A stretch of 64,000 nt of DNA from Paraburkholderia tuberum STM678 (lineage in GTDB: Bacteria; Pseudomonadota; Gammaproteobacteria; Burkholderiales; Burkholderiaceae): assembly GCF_902833905.1 (NCBI RefSeq), contig NZ_CADFGP010000033.1:29136-93135 (forward strand), written 5' to 3'. Below, in pieces: positions 43,964 to 53,364 of this stretch (its first letter is position 1; every line of letters begins with the position of its first letter). Position numbers and translations under genes: made by a program. A model generated the notes under the pieces. The model did not search any database. It was not told the origin of the DNA and saw only the letters and a program-made list of their open reading frames with translations.

Positions 43964-46246
43964 ATGGGGTCCGAAGCGATTTTTCTGGAGTCCCGCGTTC
44001 CATGGACCAAGGGCGTCTTTTTCCTCGGCTGCTTTGAACGACGTGTAACCCTGTATTCGCAACAGGTCCGCGCCCTGAATTTGGTCGACGCGATTCTTGA
44101 AACGCGGGAGATTCTGCCCCCTCACGGTGGACGTGTCGCTGTAATCGGGGGTGGCGCCAGCGGATTGACGACGGCGGCGGCATTCGCAAGGTCGGGCCTC
44201 GATTTGGCCCACATCGACCTCTATGAACGAACGCACGATCTGATGCATCTTCAGAGGGAATGCCGTGATCGATACCTGCACCCGCGGCTGTACGATTGGC
44301 CTCGAGACGGGTCGACAGAGCGAGATGCAAAGCTTCCGATTATGACGTGGACGGCGGGCTCGGCGAAGGAGGTTGCCGCTCAACTGTGGGCTGGTTTTGA
44401 GGAATACGCTGGCGCCTCCTCCAAAAAAGTCCAGGTCCACACCGGTCAATATGTCAGCGGACTGAAAGTCCAAGGCGCCTCAAGGAACTTCTTCAAGATC
44501 GAAGGCATTGGTGACGCAAACAATCCTTATGACGTTGTCGTGCTCTGCATCGGTTTTGGCTACGAGATCGGTATTGATAAACCAGGCGCGCCGTCATATT
44601 GGGACCGATTCCCGATTGCCGGAGCCATCTTGGCGCCCCCATCTGGCACGGATAATCATAAAATCTTTATATCTGGAAACGGAGACGGCGGGCTCGCCGA
44701 CCTTGTGCTTTCCGCTTTTGTTCATATGTCGCATCAGGATCTGCATGAGTTTGTACTGAAATATCTTGACACTTCAGCGATGGATGACGTTCGGCGGTTG
44801 CTTTTGGAGGTGGAGGAATTCGCGTGGAAAGACAAAGCGTTCGACGTCTTCGAAGAGTACAAACAGAGAGTCGAGCCGTTACTTCTCGGAAACTCTGCTC
44901 TAATGGAGGCGACTCGCAAGAAGCTGCGAGCCGACGCCGAGATATGGTTCCACGTTGCAGGTCAACATTTGTTCAAACGTGAGAGCTCGATATTAAACAG
45001 GCTTCTCGCCTATCTAGCCATTCTTGCCGACAAGACGTCAACCCGCGAGGCTATGATACATCTGTGCAGGAATGCGTTAGAGGTGCCACGAGACGACGGC
45101 AAAATAGAGATCGAGGGAAACGAACCTTTTGTGGCCCGTTACACGTTTCGTCGTTATGGTCCAGACAAAGAGAAAAATCTCCGACCGTTCATAGACCTTG
45201 CCGATAGGATGCGGAAGCGCGATCCAGCTAAAGCCGATTGTTACCCGCAGACGCCCGAGCTTAGTGAGTCCGCATGGAGAAGGTTCAAGCATAGGTTCTA
45301 CGAAAACCGACGCTTTTATGTGCCTCATGGCAAATACGACCACAAACGCGTCGCTGAGCTTGCAGCGAAACTCGCATTTTCTTTCGATAAGGTTGATACC
45401 TATGAAAAAACAAAAAAGTTATGTGAGGAATACAGCGCAATACAGATGTCCAACGATGCCGCTCTGATCAAAGTGGATGATGATCCGTTTTTAATGGACA
45501 TGAGATATAAAGTCGGGGAGTATTTAGCGTGCACTGGTAACTTGATTGAGGGAAACGAACTGTATGAGCAAGCGTTCGAGATTTTTAAAACGGGCCGGAC
45601 GAAGCTCGAAGAAAAAGATGCCGGAGAGTTGCATGTCGGTTTAATACACCAGCTCAGGGGTCATATCGACGAGCATCAAGAAGAGGTTGTCGAAGCCTCT
45701 TTCTATTTCGGTGTTGATTCCCCAAGGGCATTGCAAGCCCAAGTTTGTAGCGCATGTCGAATGATCGCTAAAAGGGACGATCAGCACCTCCGCAAAGCGG
45801 AGGGAGTTCTCAAGGCGATAGGCACAAGGGTAGGGGCTGAATCCGCCGGAAACCCGTTTCTCAGGATTTGCTATGAACTTCAATGCGCCAAGCTCTATCG
45901 GCGGCGGGCACAGATCGCGGCTTCGGACAGTGAGCGCAAAGGCCTTGCCAACGAGGCGCTCAAGGTGGTTAATGTAGCAAAGCGCTGGATAGAAAAGAAT
46001 TCCGCGATAATGACAAGCAATCAAAGCGTCTATGTAAGCTACCTATGGGTATGCGAACTGATGGCGAAGGGGCTACTGCCAGAAACGGATCAACAAGCGA
46101 TTTCAGAACTGCGGCACATTGTTCGGCAGCTAGTCGGGGCCCTTCCGCGAGATCTGGCATTTTGCCATTTCACCGAGAAGGAAATGACCATTGCAACAGG
46201 GGTCGCGCGAGGCCCTCAGCGTTTACTAAGCCGGACTGGAGGATAA
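43964..46246 (+). CDS. FAD/NAD(P)-binding protein with helical-repeat C-terminus
   Basis: 760 residues from ATG 43964, AGGAG six bases upstream. Residues 57-80 form a dinucleotide-binding loop (VAVIGGGASGLTTAAAFARS) followed by IDLYERTHDL; DVVVLCIGFGYE and KIFISGNGDGGLADLV complete a flavoprotein-type Rossmann core up to about residue 260. The remaining 500 residues are helical with TPR-like pairs (VGEYLACTGNLIEGNELYEQ, AEGVLKAIG). No membrane segment. More AT-rich than its neighbours, so probably acquired. Function unknown; a sensor or effector role is inference from the architecture. Confidence 0.75.
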   Translation: MGSEAIFLESRVPWTKGVFFLGCFERRVTLYSQQVRALNLVDAILETREILPPHGGRVAVIGGGASGLTTAAAFARSGLDLAHIDLYERTHDLMHLQRECRDRYLHPRLYDWPRDGSTERDAKLPIMTWTAGSAKEVAAQLWAGFEEYAGASSKKVQVHTGQYVSGLKVQGASRNFFKIEGIGDANNPYDVVVLCIGFGYEIGIDKPGAPSYWDRFPIAGAILAPPSGTDNHKIFISGNGDGGLADLVLSAFVHMSHQDLHEFVLKYLDTSAMDDVRRLLLEVEEFAWKDKAFDVFEEYKQRVEPLLLGNSALMEATRKKLRADAEIWFHVAGQHLFKRESSILNRLLAYLAILADKTSTREAMIHLCRNALEVPRDDGKIEIEGNEPFVARYTFRRYGPDKEKNLRPFIDLADRMRKRDPAKADCYPQTPELSESAWRRFKHRFYENRRFYVPHGKYDHKRVAELAAKLAFSFDKVDTYEKTKKLCEEYSAIQMSNDAALIKVDDDPFLMDMRYKVGEYLACTGNLIEGNELYEQAFEIFKTGRTKLEEKDAGELHVGLIHQLRGHIDEHQEEVVEASFYFGVDSPRALQAQVCSACRMIAKRDDQHLRKAEGVLKAIGTRVGAESAGNPFLRICYELQCAKLYRRRAQIAASDSERKGLANEALKVVNVAKRWIEKNSAIMTSNQSVYVSYLWVCELMAKGLLPETDQQAISELRHIVRQLVGALPRDLAFCHFTEKEMTIATGVARGPQRLLSRTGG

Positions 46247-46501
46247 GCCTCGCCAGTCGCCGTAGCCCGATACACCGAATTCCAGGAAGTACTGTCGACG
46301 CTCATTCCGTTGAACGGCTGCTAACAGTTTGAATTGCATGGCCGCTTTACCGATGAGAGCGACCTCTGAATGTCCGAACCTCGTTGTCGGCGAACGTCGC
46401 ATCATGGGCGACCACGGAACAGCGCGGTTTCCCGTAACCGCCGACCGCACGGAGATTCGCGCCAGCGGAGCCAAGTCGGCCGCAGGGGCAGCAGCAACGC
46501 C

Positions 46502-46675
46502 TCACTCGCGGACCTGCTCCAGGTCCAGCGGATCGTCAGGATCTTCGCGTGGCAGGGCCACCAGGGGATTGCGACGATGGCAAACCGGGCAGATGAAGTA
46601 AATCCCTTCGTCGTCAATATTCGGCTCGGCCACCTGCAGAGTCGTTAGCATTCGACATCCGTTACATATCCACAT
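46502..46675 (-). CDS. small zinc-ribbon protein
   Basis: 57 residues from ATG 46675 with an excellent GGAGGT site seven bases upstream. MWICNGCRMLTTLQVAEPNI DDEGIYFICPVCHRRNPLVA: two pairs, CNGC and CPVC, form a zinc ribbon, followed by an acidic tail (EDPDDPLDLEQ). It is too short to be found by length alone, but the start, codon use and motif support it. Function unknown. Confidence 0.7.
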   Translation of the reverse strand: MWICNGCRMLTTLQVAEPNIDDEGIYFICPVCHRRNPLVALPREDPDDPLDLEQVRE

Positions 46676-46741
46676 GGTGACCTCCGACGAGACACCTCCC
46701 GTTATAGTTCACGCCGGCTACCCCCGCACGTGCCGCCGTGG

Positions 46742-47053
46742 CTATGGCTGCTGACACTCCGACTCATACCAATGATCGACCACCCGCTGCGCAGCCTGTA
46801 GATCGTCTGGATAGTACGGGTCGTACCACGGCGAAGGGTTATATCCCGCTTTCCTTAATGCACCCAGTTCGCTTTGGTGTTCCCGCATGGTCGGGACCGC
46901 ATTGGTTCTGAGCGCCGTGAGGTCGTTGCACTCTGTTGCGCTGAGGTGCCGCCCGGCCTCCGGCATACCGCCGGTCCCGCAGCCAGCAACCGTAAGCGCA
47001 AGCGCAAGCGCAAGCATGAAGAGTGTCGCCGAGGCTTTCAGGGGCTTGGTCAC
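46742..47053 (-). CDS. lipoprotein, DUF4148-like
   Basis: 103 residues. Signal MTKPLKASATLFMLALALAL, lipobox TVAGC with the Cys at 25. The mature part LRKAGYNPSPWYDPYYPDDL QAAQRVVDHW resembles the DUF4148 group common in Burkholderia (LxxAGYxP .. YPxDLQAAQ), function unknown. Probably in the periplasm, membrane-anchored. Confidence 0.75.
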   Translation of the reverse strand: MTKPLKASATLFMLALALALTVAGCGTGGMPEAGRHLSATECNDLTALRTNAVPTMREHQSELGALRKAGYNPSPWYDPYYPDDLQAAQRVVDHWYESECQQP

Positions 47054-47104
47054 GAGAGACCTCTTACTGAAAGCAGGGTCCGTTGCATGCCGCCGCTGCC
47101 AGCG

Positions 47105-47317
47105 TTACTGGTCGCCGCTGCCAAGCTCAGCATGCTTGTGCGAATGCGTGGCACCGTGAACAAGTTCGTAGTGCGCGCCCTTCCCCGAACGGGTTGGCGG
47201 AAAGTGCTCGCCTTCCACGCACGTGACTTCGAATTCGGCGGCGCCGCCGCCCTCCTTCACGACCTTGTAAATACCAGATGTTTTCACGGTTTCGCCGGGC
47301 TTATGCTGGTCTGCCAT
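47105..47317 (-). CDS. YjzC-like small protein
   Basis: 70 residues from ATG 47317 behind AGGAGGTC. KPGETVKTSGIYKVV .. CVEGEHFPPTRSGKGAHYEL resembles YjzC-type small beta proteins (KPGE..P..G.Y), whose function is unknown. C-terminal His-rich tail (HGATHSHKHAE). It is divergent from ku. Confidence 0.7.
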   Translation of the reverse strand: MADQHKPGETVKTSGIYKVVKEGGGAAEFEVTCVEGEHFPPTRSGKGAHYELVHGATHSHKHAELGSGDQ

Positions 47318-47517
47318 ATGACCTCCTTTTCTTAGGTGAGAACCGTACCCAAGCAATGTCTGCACCCGATACATCCGCGGGTACGTGAACTGCTCGGCAT
47401 AGCCACTCGCCGGGTGCGCCGAGAACGGACGTTGCAGTGCTAATCTGGGCGTATGGTTCAAAAACGCGCCCGCCGGCCGAAGCGCCCGGCTTTCTTCTGT
47501 TAAATCGGGAGACGCAG

Positions 47518-48435
47518 ATGGCTGCCCGTTCGATTGCATCCCTTTCACTTTCATTTGGACTGGTGTCCATTCCTGTGCGGCTCTACTCCGCGACCTCGGC
47601 GTCCGAGACTATCAGCTTCAATCTGCTCGCCCCGGACGGCTCGCGTGTACAGCAGCAGTACGTGTCGAAGGCCACGGGAAAGGTGGTAGAGCGCACCGAT
47701 ATGCAGAAAGGCTACGAGTTCGAGAAGGAGAAGTTTGTCGTTTTCACGAAGGACGAACTGAAGGCGCTCGAGGAAAGCCCGAGTCACATCGTTGAGATTC
47801 TGGCCTTTCTGCCCGACCGGTCAATCGATCCCGTCTACTACGACAAGGCGTATTTCATCGCGCCCGACAAGCGCGGAGGTAAGCCGTACAGCCTGCTGAA
47901 GAAGGCTCTTCTCGCGAGTGAGCGTTGCGCACTTGCCAGTTGGAACTGGAAGGGCAAAACCCATATGGTTCAGGTACGGGCAACCGACGACGGGCTCGGT
48001 TTCCAGCAACTGCTCTGGGGCGACGCCGTTCGTTCGCTTAAAGACCTGGACATTGAGGACGCGCATGTCACCGAAAACGAATTGCAGCTTGCGCTGAAGA
48101 TCAATGAGCAGGGCGAAGCCGACAGCTACGAGCCGGGCCAGTACGAGGACATCGAAAAGAAACGAGTGCTCGAAGCCATCGACGCGAAGATCGCGGGCAA
48201 GCAGATCGTCACGCCGCAGGAAGAGACGGCGACGGACAGCGGCCAGGTGATCGACCTGATGGAAGCATTGCGCGCCAGTCTGGCAAGAAACGCGAAACGC
48301 ACCCCCGCGCCTTCGCGTGCGCGGCCAGCGGCGCCCGTCGCGGAACTCCCCGCCAAGCCGCGCAAGACCGTCAAGCGGGCTGAGAAGGCGGAGGCGCCGG
48401 CTGCAGCGCCCGCCAAGGCACGGGGCCGACGGTGA
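47518..48435 (+). CDS. ku: Ku, bacterial non-homologous end-joining protein
   Basis: 305 residues from ATG 47518. SIASLSLSFGLVSIPVRLYS at the start and KPYSLLKKALLASERCALAS, EDIEKKRVLEAIDAKIAGKQ in the core are the Ku beta-barrel and bridge; the C-terminus is a basic Ala/Pro/Lys tail. Ku forms a homodimer ring on DNA ends and recruits LigD. It looks intact, but the ligD on the opposite strand (50882-52668) is broken. It overlaps the next gene by 4 bases. Confidence 0.92.
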   Translation: MAARSIASLSLSFGLVSIPVRLYSATSASETISFNLLAPDGSRVQQQYVSKATGKVVERTDMQKGYEFEKEKFVVFTKDELKALEESPSHIVEILAFLPDRSIDPVYYDKAYFIAPDKRGGKPYSLLKKALLASERCALASWNWKGKTHMVQVRATDDGLGFQQLLWGDAVRSLKDLDIEDAHVTENELQLALKINEQGEADSYEPGQYEDIEKKRVLEAIDAKIAGKQIVTPQEETATDSGQVIDLMEALRASLARNAKRTPAPSRARPAAPVAELPAKPRKTVKRAEKAEAPAAAPAKARGRR

Positions 48436-49376
48436 CGCGCGGGTCTGCCGTGCATACTTTCTCGCTCCGGGAGGTGCAGTCGCTTCTGGGCGTCTCCCGC
48501 CGCGCCCTGCAGATTCTCATCGATGCCGGGTTCGTGCAGCCGTCACGTGGCGCGCGTAACGATCTGCGTTTCACTTTCAGGGAGGTCGTCCTGCTTCGCA
48601 CGGCGCTGAAGCTTCGCGGATCGCGGATACCTCCTCGTCGCGTCCTGCAGGCGCTTTCACGAATCAAGGACCAACTACCCGACGTGGCGCCCCTGTCCGG
48701 CGTGCGCATTACAGCAGTCGGTGACGCGGTGGCCGTCACAGCGGGCGCGGCACAGTGGGATGCTGTATCGGGACAACTCCTGCTCGACTTCGAGGTTGCG
48801 GACGTCAAAGGCGACGTGACCTTTCTGGACAGGGCGCCAACCAGCCAGAGCGCACGGAGAAAGCAGGCGCAAGACTGGTATTCGCTTGCGGAGCAACTAC
48901 AGGCTACGGATGCGGTCGGGGCCGAGGCCGCGTACCGCAAGGCGATCGAACTGTCACCGGAGCCGGACTTTCACGCGTACAACAATCTGGGCGCTTTGCT
49001 CGCCGGCGATAGTAGCCGCTGCGGACACGCGCTGAAGGTGTTCGATGAGGCTCTCAAACACTTCGCGGATGCCGAACTGTTGCACGCCAACCGCGCAGTG
49101 GTGCTTGAAGAAATGGGCCGGCTCGAAGATGCGGCCACCAGCTATCTGCGCTGCGTAGAAATCAACGAGAAAAACGACCAGGCAGCCTTCGAGCATGCTT
49201 TGCTTCTTGAAAAGCTCAGGCGCTACGAGGAGGCCATGCAGGCATACGCCCGCTGCCTCGACATCAACCCGGGAAACGAGGAAGCGTTGCGCCACCTCAC
49301 CGAGTTGCACGAGCAGAGAGGGGACACGCGAGCCGTTATCCGTCACCTGAGCGCATGGCGGCGCTCCAATGGGTGA
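48432..49376 (+). CDS. MerR-like helix-turn-helix protein with TPR repeats, co-translated with Ku
   Basis: 314 residues from GTG 48432, inside the Ku stop (GTGA). Residues 8-75 are a MerR-type DNA-binding region (FSLREVQSLLGVSRRALQIL, FTFREVVLLRTALKL); residues about 150-310 are TPR units (AEAAYRKAIELSPEPDFHAY, AMQAYARCLDINPGNEEALR). The tight coupling to Ku suggests a role in its regulation or in end joining; that is inference. Intact. Confidence 0.8.
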   Translation: MTRGSAVHTFSLREVQSLLGVSRRALQILIDAGFVQPSRGARNDLRFTFREVVLLRTALKLRGSRIPPRRVLQALSRIKDQLPDVAPLSGVRITAVGDAVAVTAGAAQWDAVSGQLLLDFEVADVKGDVTFLDRAPTSQSARRKQAQDWYSLAEQLQATDAVGAEAAYRKAIELSPEPDFHAYNNLGALLAGDSSRCGHALKVFDEALKHFADAELLHANRAVVLEEMGRLEDAATSYLRCVEINEKNDQAAFEHALLLEKLRRYEEAMQAYARCLDINPGNEEALRHLTELHEQRGDTRAVIRHLSAWRRSNG

Positions 49377-49461
49377 GACTCCCCTGCCGATATGCCACCC
49401 CGGCGAATGAGTCAATTCCCACGGCGCCCCCGCTTTCTCATCATGTCGTTTCCTACCCGAC

Positions 49462-49638
49462 TCAATCGACCTTGATAACTTCGAGATCGTACTCAGTCAT
49501 CCAGTCGGCTCCAGCGCCGCCGTCGCTTGTCACAACGCCGTTATCGAGTTGATTGCGAATCTGTTCCTCGAATTCATCGAGCGAGTCACATTCCATCGCT
49601 TGAAGGTCCGCGTCCGAAACCTCAATCCTGATAATCAT
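49462..49638 (-). CDS. small acidic hypothetical protein
   Basis: 58 residues from ATG 49638 behind AAGGA: MIIRIEVSDADLQAMECDSL DEFEEQIRNQLDNGV. Very acidic with a beta-alpha start. No family recognised. Start, codon use and spacing look real. Confidence 0.6.
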   Translation of the reverse strand: MIIRIEVSDADLQAMECDSLDEFEEQIRNQLDNGVVTSDGGAGADWMTEYDLEVIKVD

Positions 49639-49775
49639 TCTTCGTCCTTTTCTATCGTTGTGCCGCGTTCGCGGTTTTTCCTACTCGAAGTCCGGGTCGA
49701 CGATGTGGCCACCTCGCGGGCCGGATTCCGGAGCCTCGGGCCGTATCCGTTTTCGCTCGCGCGCCAAATGTTTTC

Positions 49776-50012
49776 CTACAGTTCGTGACTCGCGAGCCAC
49801 ATCAGCGCGCCGTTCCTTTCGCTGCCCGCGATAGCGGTCCAGGTGTGACCTTGCTCATCTACCGCAATGCATCCAGGTTGCCAGTGTTCGGGATTGCGGA
49901 GCTTGTTCACCCAGTTCTGAACCTCGCCGTCGAACAGCACTACCACACCGCCGCGACCGACGTATCCATTCTCTTGCCGCCAACGGTGTGCTATGTCGAT
50001 GGGCGTTGCCAT
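49776..50012 (-). CDS. small hypothetical protein
   Basis: 78 residues from ATG 50012 (MATPIDIAHRWRQENGYVGR), GGAAAG nine bases upstream. WVNKLRNPEHWQPGCIAVDE QGHTWTAIAG looks like a small beta protein. Similar W..LRNPEHW..G proteins occur widely in Burkholderia; function unknown. Confidence 0.65.
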   Translation of the reverse strand: MATPIDIAHRWRQENGYVGRGGVVVLFDGEVQNWVNKLRNPEHWQPGCIAVDEQGHTWTAIAGSERNGALMWLASHEL

Positions 50013-50076
50013 GCTTTCCATTATGAAAACGTCAATACGACTTCGGTGCGCTCGGCGTGAACTTGCCGGTTTTCCA

Positions 50077-50514
50077 TTATTCAGGATGAAACTCTTGCGA
50101 GAGCACTTCATCGACGGTCCACGGCAACACTTCCGGGAACACGTCAAGGTCGAGCCCCGTTTCATTGCTTGCAATGCTGCGCGCCTTTGACCAAACGATA
50201 TCCAGCCACGCCGCGTCGTTGAACTTGCCGCGAAGGCTCGGCGCTTCGTCCAGAACGTAGGCCACGTCCTTACGCTGCGTGCGGATTGTGAACTGCCAGC
50301 TCTTGCTACGACGTGACGGCTGAAACTTCCACTTCAGCAGATGAGCCAACAGGACCGACATACGGCTTGCCAACTCGCGCTGTTCGCTCTTGCCCACGTC
50401 TTCGATCTCCTCTGCGATGTGCTGAACGTCGATGGCAGTCAGCTTGCCAGCGCGCAGAAGTGCCGCTTGCTCGTTTGCCCATGCCACCACGTCCTGTTCG
50501 TATCTCGTTCCCAT
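50077..50514 (-). CDS. DUF29 family protein
   Basis: 145 residues from ATG 50514. VVAWANEQAALLRAGKLTAI, DVQHIAEEIEDVGKSEQREL and LLAHLLKWKFQPSRRSKSW are the DUF29 signature. Function unknown, common in cyanobacteria and proteobacteria. An upstream TTG 50535 is possible but less likely. Confidence 0.8.
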   Translation of the reverse strand: MGTRYEQDVVAWANEQAALLRAGKLTAIDVQHIAEEIEDVGKSEQRELASRMSVLLAHLLKWKFQPSRRSKSWQFTIRTQRKDVAYVLDEAPSLRGKFNDAAWLDIVWSKARSIASNETGLDLDVFPEVLPWTVDEVLSQEFHPE

Positions 50515-50543
50515 GACCGTTCCATATCGAGACAATGGTTAGA

Positions 50544-50798
50544 TTATCGGTGCACACGTGCACCATGTAAACGTCCTTTCGAAGCCTTCGCTAGCGTCTT
50601 CCGCGCATGCTCCAGAACGTTGTTCGGGCATGCTCGACGCCTGGCGCTATCGGGCGCCGCGAGATACGCCTTCCACGTCGATAGCGCAATGGGAAACGCT
50701 TGCCCCCGGTTCAGCGCCGCGAGCGCATCGGCTTGCGTAAGGCCTGCCTGTTCAATGAGGGTGCGCAACGCAACGCCGTTATCAGAAACCTCGTTCAT
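50544..50798 (-). CDS. small helix-turn-helix protein
   Basis: 84 residues from ATG 50798. LRTLIEQAGLTQADALAALN then FPIALSTWKAYLAAPDSARR is a Cro/phage-type helix-turn-helix with a basic tail (KTLAKASKGRLHG). It probably binds DNA. Directly after the remains of ligD. Confidence 0.6.
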   Translation of the reverse strand: MNEVSDNGVALRTLIEQAGLTQADALAALNRGQAFPIALSTWKAYLAAPDSARRRACPNNVLEHARKTLAKASKGRLHGARVHR

Positions 50799-50881
50799 AG
50801 CCGTTGATAAGTGGTGTACAAGTGCACCAAGAATATCATGGGAAACACCGCCTAATAATGCATCTAGCGGGACTTGCGGTT

Positions 50882-52668
50882 TCACTGCATCCCGACGGCG
50901 CGTCGCATGGCGGCGGTGATGCCTTGTCGCGTCTGCCAGTAGCCCAGCCACGGGTCCACTTCCAGCGACCGCTGGCGCGCGACCGCTTTTTTCATCGTCC
51001 ACTCGTCGCCGCGGCTCACCTCTTTCAGTTCGTCCCACGAGACAGGCATGGATACGCCCATCCCTGACCTGGCGCGGACCGAGAAGGCCGCAACAGTGCT
51101 TGCTCCGCGACTGTTGCGCAGGTAGTCGATGAATATCTTGCCAACGCGGTTCCTGGGCCCGAGCACTGCGGAAAAACGCTGCGGCACGACCCGCGCCATG
51201 TGCCGAGCGACCGCGTGAGCGAAGGCCTTTGTTTCGCTCCACCCCTGACGGCGGGTCAACGGCACAACGACGTGAAAGCCTTTGCCCCCGCTCGTCTTTG
51301 GAAACGAGCGTCGGGCGCGACGGCGTTCCACGTGTGGAACTCAATGACATTCATTTGTGCCAATCCGATCAAGGCCACTTCGCTGCCGGCGACCAGTAAC
51401 GGAGGGTGCCGCGGGTGTAGTTCGGGAGGTAGTTCGATCACGCCGGGAATCCGCGTTTTCTCGCTGTGCTTCTGGAAGAAAAGCTCGCCCTTAATCCCGT
51501 CTGGCGCACGCACGAGCGCGAGCGGACGGTTATGCAGATGAGGCATTGCCCATTCTCCGATCGCTGCGTAATACTCCACGAGTTCCTTCTTGGTGTGGCC
51601 AGTGACCTCGTCCAGCACGCGCTGCGGATTGGTAATCCGGATGCCGCCGATCTTCACCGCGCCCTTGGCGCCCGGCACTTCCCGTGTAGAGCCGGCGGCG
51701 GCTTCCCTTGGCTCGTCGTACTCCACGGCAACCATAGGTTCTTCCGTAACCGATGACGCCGCCTTGTCGTCACGGACCGCATGAAAGACGGGGTGACGCA
51801 CTTCGCCGCCCGGCGTCCATTCGAGAAACGAGCACTCAGCGACGATCGACGGGCTAAGCCATAGATGATCCCGTTCTTTTTCTGGCTGCGGTGGATTGTA
51901 AAAAGCTGTCTGTTCGCAGCGCAGGGATTCTGCTCGCGCAAGAAACGCGGACGCAGCGCGGGAGGAAAAGTAAGGTCTTACTCTGCCCGCGTAGCGCAAC
52001 GAGCCGTCCTTTTCATGCACGCCCAGTAGCAGCGAATGCACGCCCGCCCGCGCCCCTTTCGTACGGGTGAAGCCGCCGACCACGAACTCCTGTTTGGCGT
52101 GGCACTTTAGTTTGATCCAGTCCGTCGAGCGGCCTGAACGATAAGGCGCGTCCGCGCGCTTGCCGATGATCCCTTCGAGCTTCATCTTGCATGCGGAGGC
52201 GACAAGAGACACAGGGTCCTGCGGAAAGTCTTCCGAAAAGCGGATCGCGTCGGACGTGGCTCCTTCCATCAGGTCGCGCAGGAGCGCCCTGCGCGATCGC
52301 AACGGCTGCTCGCGAAGGTCCGTCCCGTTCAGCCAGAGGATGTCGAACACGAACATGACGATTTCAGCGGTGCTGCGCCGGTCAAACGCGTTTTGCAACG
52401 CGTTGAAGTCGGGGCGCCCGCTGGAATCAAGCACGACGGCTTCGCCGTCGAACCACGCATCGTCGACTTGCAGTTCGTTGCACGCCTCGGCCAGCCGTGG
52501 CATGCGCGATGTCCAGTCGTGGCCATTACGCGTAAAGATCTGCGTTGCCCCGCGCGCAATGCGCGTCATCACCCGGTAGCCGTCGAATTTTATTTCGTAG
52601 GACCAGTCGCCGCCCTTTGGCGGACGGTCTGCGAGCGTCGCCAGCTGAGGCTCGATCAGGGACGGCAT
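50882..52668 (-). pseudogene. ligD: LigD, ATP-dependent ligase with broken polymerase domain
   Basis: From ATG 52668 the ligase domain is complete: YEIKFDGYR with the adenylated Lys 27, DGEAVVLD, MKLEGIIGKR, DWIKLKC. The polymerase domain starts (ITNPQRVLDEVTGHTKKELV, EYYAAIGEW) and reaches NVIEFHTWNAVAPDA. Here about 45 residues with the catalytic DLDPDP motif are missing and the frame shifts; the end (KTSGGKGFHVVVPLTRRQGW, FIDYLRNSRGASTVAAFSVR) is in another frame to 50882. The N-terminal phosphoesterase domain usual in this family is also absent. Only the ligase part could be made (51256-52668). Confidence 0.85.
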
Positions 52669-53032
52669 CCCCGCTTCCGCCCGGGCCGACGATGGCCGAA
52701 CACGTGCGGAGGGCGCGCGGCTCCAGCGCCCCATGTAACACGCCCGCCTCGCGCGGTGGCGCGTCTCTGAGCCACTCGATAAGTTCGGGACGGCTGCTGA
52801 ACGCGGGAGCAGAAAGCCAGTTTTCAAACGTTGGCTTCCATTCCTCCCACACGTAGTCGTCTATGTCGAACTCTTCGTCGATAGCCCCAGTCCCGCGCTC
52901 ACACAGGAAGGCAAACACGACCGCGTCCCCGCCCCAGTACGCGACCATACAGTCGCTAAGGTCCGCTGCGGTGCCAACCGGCACATCGCGGAGCATCATT
53001 CCAAGCTGGCTGACAAATCGTTCGCGCGTCAT
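52526..53032 (-). CDS. hypothetical protein, paralogue of 43159-43668, C-terminus fused out of frame into ligD
   Basis: From ATG 53032, AGGAGA upstream: MTRERFVSQLGMMLRDVPVG .. YVWEEWKPTFENWLSAPAFS SRPELIEWLRDAPP. It is related to 43159-43668. After about residue 92 it should end, but it runs on for 75 residues over the start of the ligD remnant in a different frame. The stop and the beginning of ligD were probably deleted together, joining the two genes. Confidence 0.6.
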   Translation of the reverse strand: MTRERFVSQLGMMLRDVPVGTAADLSDCMVAYWGGDAVVFAFLCERGTGAIDEEFDIDDYVWEEWKPTFENWLSAPAFSSRPELIEWLRDAPPREAGVLHGALEPRALRTCSAIVGPGGSGDAVPDRASAGDARRPSAKGRRLVLRNKIRRLPGDDAHCARGNADLYA

Positions 53033-53364
53033 CGTGTCTCCTGAGACCCGGGCGGTTGATTGGAAAGCGCAGGTGCGCTGGCCGACGTCCGGCAATAGTC
53101 GCACAGCACGTTCTGTACCGAAGCCCACCACCCGCTAACGGGCGGCCGGACTAAAAGATACCTGGCGCGCTTTCAAGTTTCTCGACGTCGCGCCGTTAAA
53201 GAGAAAGCTGCAATCCTTTCGGCCGACCGATGTATTTCAAATCTCGAAGCCGTATTGACCCACCGCCCATTATGCGCCGGGTCTTTATGCCTGACTCGCG
53301 TAACGCGCCAGCACTTGACACTGCTCTGTGATCCATAAAATCAACTGGACTCACTGAGGACTTT
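53033..53364. other. intergenic stretch, nothing recognised
   Basis: 332 bases between divergent genes. A frame open on the minus strand (53196-53519) overlaps the start of the next plus-strand gene and looks like its shadow. Promoters for both genes should be here. Confidence 0.4.
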
